Shown here in pieces: positions 61,410 through 64,000 of a stretch of 64,000 bases of DNA (positions within the stretch are counted from its first letter, which is position 1; each line of letters opens with the position of its first letter). The stretch is from Phycisphaeraceae bacterium (GTDB lineage: Bacteria; Planctomycetota; Phycisphaerae; Phycisphaerales; SM1A02), in assembly GCA_019636755.1 (NCBI GenBank), contig JAHBWZ010000013.1, forward strand, positions 1-64,000. The letters run 5' to 3'. The notes under the pieces were generated by a model, which searched no databases, was not told the DNA's origin, and saw only the letters and a program-made list of their open reading frames with translations. Both the position numbers and the translations under genes were made by a program.

Positions 61410-64000
61410 ATGGCCGACGACCCGAGAGACCTGCATCAACGTGCCGCCGCCCTCTTCGCCGGGGCCGTCGAGCGCCACGGGGAGTCCCGGAGGCGGTATC
61501 TCGACGACGCGTGCGGCGATGACGCGCGCCTGCGCGCGGAGGTCGAGGCGCTGCTGGCGCACGACGGAACCGCCGGGCGCTTCCTGGAGTCGCCCCCACT
61601 GGGCGAGCACGTGGCGGACGCACTCCGATCCGCCGAGGCGTCCGCGGCGATCGGTGGCCCCGCGTCGCTGCCCGCGACGATCGGGCGCTACCGGATCCTG
61701 GGCGTGCTCGGCGAAGGCGGCATGGGTGTGGTCTACCGCGCCGAGCAGGATCAGCCGCGCCGTCCGGTCGCGCTGAAGGTGCTCCGGCCGGGCGTCGTGT
61801 CACCGTCCGTCCTGCGACGGTTCGCCCAGGAGGCGCAGACGCTCGGACGCCTGCACCACCATGGCATCGCGCAGGTCTACGACGCCGGCACGTTCGAGTC
61901 CGGATCCGGCGTGCAGCCCTACTTCGCCATGGAACTGGTGGAGGGGCCGTCGCTCCTCCAGTACGCCGGGGAACGCAGGCTGGGGATGCGTGAGCGGCTG
62001 GGCCTCATCATCCGTATCTGTGAAGCGGTCGACCATGCGCATCGACGCGGCGTGATCCATCGCGACCTCAAGCCGGGCAACATCCTCGTCGTCGATGAGG
62101 CGCTGCGCAGCGGAGACTGGACGATGGCGGGCGGCGCCGAGGTCAGCGCGGGCCAGCCGAAGATCCTGGATTTCGGTGTCGCCCGCGTGACCGACGCCGA
62201 CGTGCAGCTGACCACGATCCGGACGGACATCGGTCAACTGATCGGGACGCTGCCCTACATGAGCCCGGAGCAGGTCTCCGGCGATCCGGCCTCGCTGGAC
62301 ACGCGCTCGGACGTCTATGCGATCGGGGTGATCGCGTACGAACTCCTCTCGGGACACCCGCCGCTGGACCTGGCCGGCAAACTCATCCACGAGGCGGTCC
62401 GGCTCATCCGGGAGGAGGACCCGAGACCGCTCAGTTCGATCGATCGCGTGTTCCGTGGCGATCTCGACACGATCCTCGGCAAGGCGCTGGAGAAGGAGAA
62501 GACACGCCGGTACGCGTCGGTGGCGGCGCTTTCGGAGGACCTGCGCCGGTACGTGCACGATGAGCCGATCGCCGCGCGCCCGCCGAGCGCGATGTACCAG
62601 CTCCGCAAGTTCGCCCGGCGGAACCGCGCGTTCGTCCTCGGGGCGGCGGCGGTCTTCGTCGTCCTGACCGCAGGCATCGTGGGAACGGGCGTCGGACTCC
62701 GCCGCGCGCTGCGGTCAGGCGAACTGGCGCGGGACCGGGAGCAGCAGGCGATCGCAGCGCGCAACGCGGAGCGCGACCAGCGGGAGCGGGTGGAACGGCG
62801 CGAGCGCGACCTCCAGCGGATCGGCGCGTTCCAGTCCCGCCTCCTGTACGACCTGGATCCGGCATTCATCGGCCAGGAGATCGTGCGGGAACTGCGGGTG
62901 CAGGCGGCGTCGGCGCCGTTCACGGACGGCGGAACGGGAAGCGAGGTTCCGGCGGCATCCGACGCGATGGACGCGCTGCTGGCGCGGGTGAACGCGACGA
63001 ACCTGGGTCGCCACCTGATCGACCGGACGATGCTGGAGCGCGCGGCGGCCACGATCGACCGGGAGTACATGGACGATCCCGCCCTGGAGGCCGGGCTCCG
63101 GCAGACGCTGGCCGGAAGCTACATCGGGCTCGGACTGTTCGGGAAGGCGGAGCCGCATCTGCGCCGCGCCCACGACCTCTTCCGCGGCCAGTACGGAGAC
63201 GACGATCCGCGGTCGCTGTACGTGCAGCGATTCATCAGCGTGGTGCTCGAGAAGACCGGCCGGCTGGAGGAGGCGGAGGCGGTGGCGCGCGACCTACTCG
63301 ACCGGCTGGGCCCGATGCCGGAGGAGGATCCCGCGGCGTGGCTGGAAGCGATCAATCAACTCGCGCTGACGCTGGACCACCAGGGGCGGCTGGAGGACGC
63401 CGCGCCGTTCTACCGCCGCGCGGTCGAGGGACGGATGCGCGCGCTGGGCGCGGACCATCCCGACACGCTCTCCTCGCTCCACAACTTCGCCGGCATCCTG
63501 GGCGACCTTGGACAGATCGAGGAGGCGGAGGCCACGTTCGATCGTGTCCTGGAGGGTCGGCGCCGCGTCCTTGGCGCGGATCATCGCGACACGCTCACGA
63601 CCCTCACGCAGTACGCCCTGCTGCTCCATCGCCAGCGGCGATACGAGGACGCGGAGCGGTGGTACCGGGAGGCGTACGAGGGACGGCGCCGGGCGCTGGG
63701 AGACGCGCATCCGGACACCGCCTCTGCGTTGAATGCGCTCGGGACCACGCTGCTTGCGCTCGGTCGCCTGGAGGACGCGGAGTCGATGATCCGCCGGGCG
63801 CTGGAGCAGCGGCGCGCGGTCCTGGGGACCGATCATCCGGAGACGCTGAATTCCATGCACAACCTGGCCAGCGCGCTGCGCCAGTCGGCGCGACTGGAGG
63901 ACCTGGAGGCCATCCTGCTGGAAGCGACGGCCGTCGCCCGGCGCGTGCTGCCGCCCGCGCATCCCGGCACGCGGCTCCTGTACCGTCAACTCGCGATGGC
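61410..64000 (+). CDS. Ser/Thr protein kinase with TPR repeats (partial)
   Basis: Starts at ATG 61410 (GAGGGA just upstream) and runs off the right edge after 863 codons. Residues about 91-360 are a Pkn-type kinase: LGEGGMGVVY, ALKVL (Lys), HRDLKPGN (217-224), DFG (254-256), GTLPYMSPEQV. A membrane helix follows (about 407-430), then a basic linker and at least six tetratricopeptide units of the kinesin-light-chain type (each with an A-L-G-x-x-H-P-D-T-like start), from about 560 on. The kinase would be cytoplasmic and the repeats outside. It is paired with the ECF sigma factor, so the kinase probably controls that sigma factor; this is inference from known pairs. Confidence 0.95.
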   Translation, partial: MADDPRDLHQRAAALFAGAVERHGESRRRYLDDACGDDARLRAEVEALLAHDGTAGRFLESPPLGEHVADALRSAEASAAIGGPASLPATIGRYRILGVLGEGGMGVVYRAEQDQPRRPVALKVLRPGVVSPSVLRRFAQEAQTLGRLHHHGIAQVYDAGTFESGSGVQPYFAMELVEGPSLLQYAGERRLGMRERLGLIIRICEAVDHAHRRGVIHRDLKPGNILVVDEALRSGDWTMAGGAEVSAGQPKILDFGVARVTDADVQLTTIRTDIGQLIGTLPYMSPEQVSGDPASLDTRSDVYAIGVIAYELLSGHPPLDLAGKLIHEAVRLIREEDPRPLSSIDRVFRGDLDTILGKALEKEKTRRYASVAALSEDLRRYVHDEPIAARPPSAMYQLRKFARRNRAFVLGAAAVFVVLTAGIVGTGVGLRRALRSGELARDREQQAIAARNAERDQRERVERRERDLQRIGAFQSRLLYDLDPAFIGQEIVRELRVQAASAPFTDGGTGSEVPAASDAMDALLARVNATNLGRHLIDRTMLERAAATIDREYMDDPALEAGLRQTLAGSYIGLGLFGKAEPHLRRAHDLFRGQYGDDDPRSLYVQRFISVVLEKTGRLEEAEAVARDLLDRLGPMPEEDPAAWLEAINQLALTLDHQGRLEDAAPFYRRAVEGRMRALGADHPDTLSSLHNFAGILGDLGQIEEAEATFDRVLEGRRRVLGADHRDTLTTLTQYALLLHRQRRYEDAERWYREAYEGRRRALGDAHPDTASALNALGTTLLALGRLEDAESMIRRALEQRRAVLGTDHPETLNSMHNLASALRQSARLEDLEAILLEATAVARRVLPPAHPGTRLLYRQLAM

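Noticed and set aside
1-64000. tRNA, rRNA, CRISPR array, transposase or prophage
   Set aside because: No TpsiC-loop, anticodon stem, regular repeat-spacer array, DDE-type transposase or phage genes were seen in any gap.

Overview
The window is GC-rich (by eye about 70 % G+C) and tightly packed with about 50 protein genes on both strands; I see no rRNA, tRNA, CRISPR array, phage or transposase gene. The gene set points to a planctomycete, most likely class Phycisphaerae: two secreted proteins end in paired dockerin-like repeats closing with W-G-x-C; an ECF sigma factor of the planctomycete type sits next to a Ser/Thr kinase carrying TPR repeats; there is a tricorn-type protease, a fused ccoNO oxidase and a manganese permease fused to a DtxR-type domain. 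The taxonomic call is an inference from gene content, not from a marker gene.

Layout. 1-9 kb: tail of a membrane protein, a lone dihydrolipoyl dehydrogenase, a large GH35-like protein lacking the catalytic glutamates, and a translationally coupled outer-membrane factor plus adaptor without a pump. 9-16 kb: secreted dockerin-like protein, PrpB-type lyase, a three-part membrane fusion (ICMT-like, PAP2-like, Lgt-like) coupled to a CrtC/lipocalin-like protein, a two-domain universal stress protein and a small membrane-anchored protein. 16-29.8 kb: tricorn protease, DUF368/PopT lipid-carrier translocase, UDP-glucose 4-epimerase, two secreted/membrane proteins of unknown role, an APH-kinase fusion and a second dockerin-like secreted protein.

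29.8-34.5 kb: a complete manganese regulon, mntR-mntABCD, with nearly every junction overlapping and a promoter containing an 18-bp palindrome. 34.5-35.1 kb: a 600-bp gene-free stretch carrying an inverted repeat pair and short tandem repeats. 35.1-43.9 kb (minus strand): the cbb3 oxidase and assembly operon ccoNO-Q-P-G-H-(SafE-like)-I-S, most junctions overlapping; this is the terminal oxidase for microaerobic respiration with its copper-loading factors. 44.2-50.2 kb: an RND tripartite efflux operon (adaptor, TolC-like factor, pump).

50.5-59.5 kb: endonuclease/exonuclease/phosphatase protein, dienelactone hydrolase, GAF-SpoIIE phosphatase facing a yeast-type cytosine deaminase with start codons in one shared CATG, a lipoprotein, a GNAT acetyltransferase, and a TetR-led operon (TetR, YHS-like, glyoxalase-like, SRPBCC) with a recognisable promoter and operator. 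59.5-64 kb: CBM9-like/thioredoxin fusion, ECF sigma factor and the Ser/Thr kinase-TPR protein that runs off the right edge.

The best candidates for undescribed biology are the ICMT-PAP2-Lgt fusion with its lipocalin-like partner, the catalytically degenerate GH35 protein, the doubly metal-sensing manganese operon, and the tandem palindromes upstream of the cbb3 operon.
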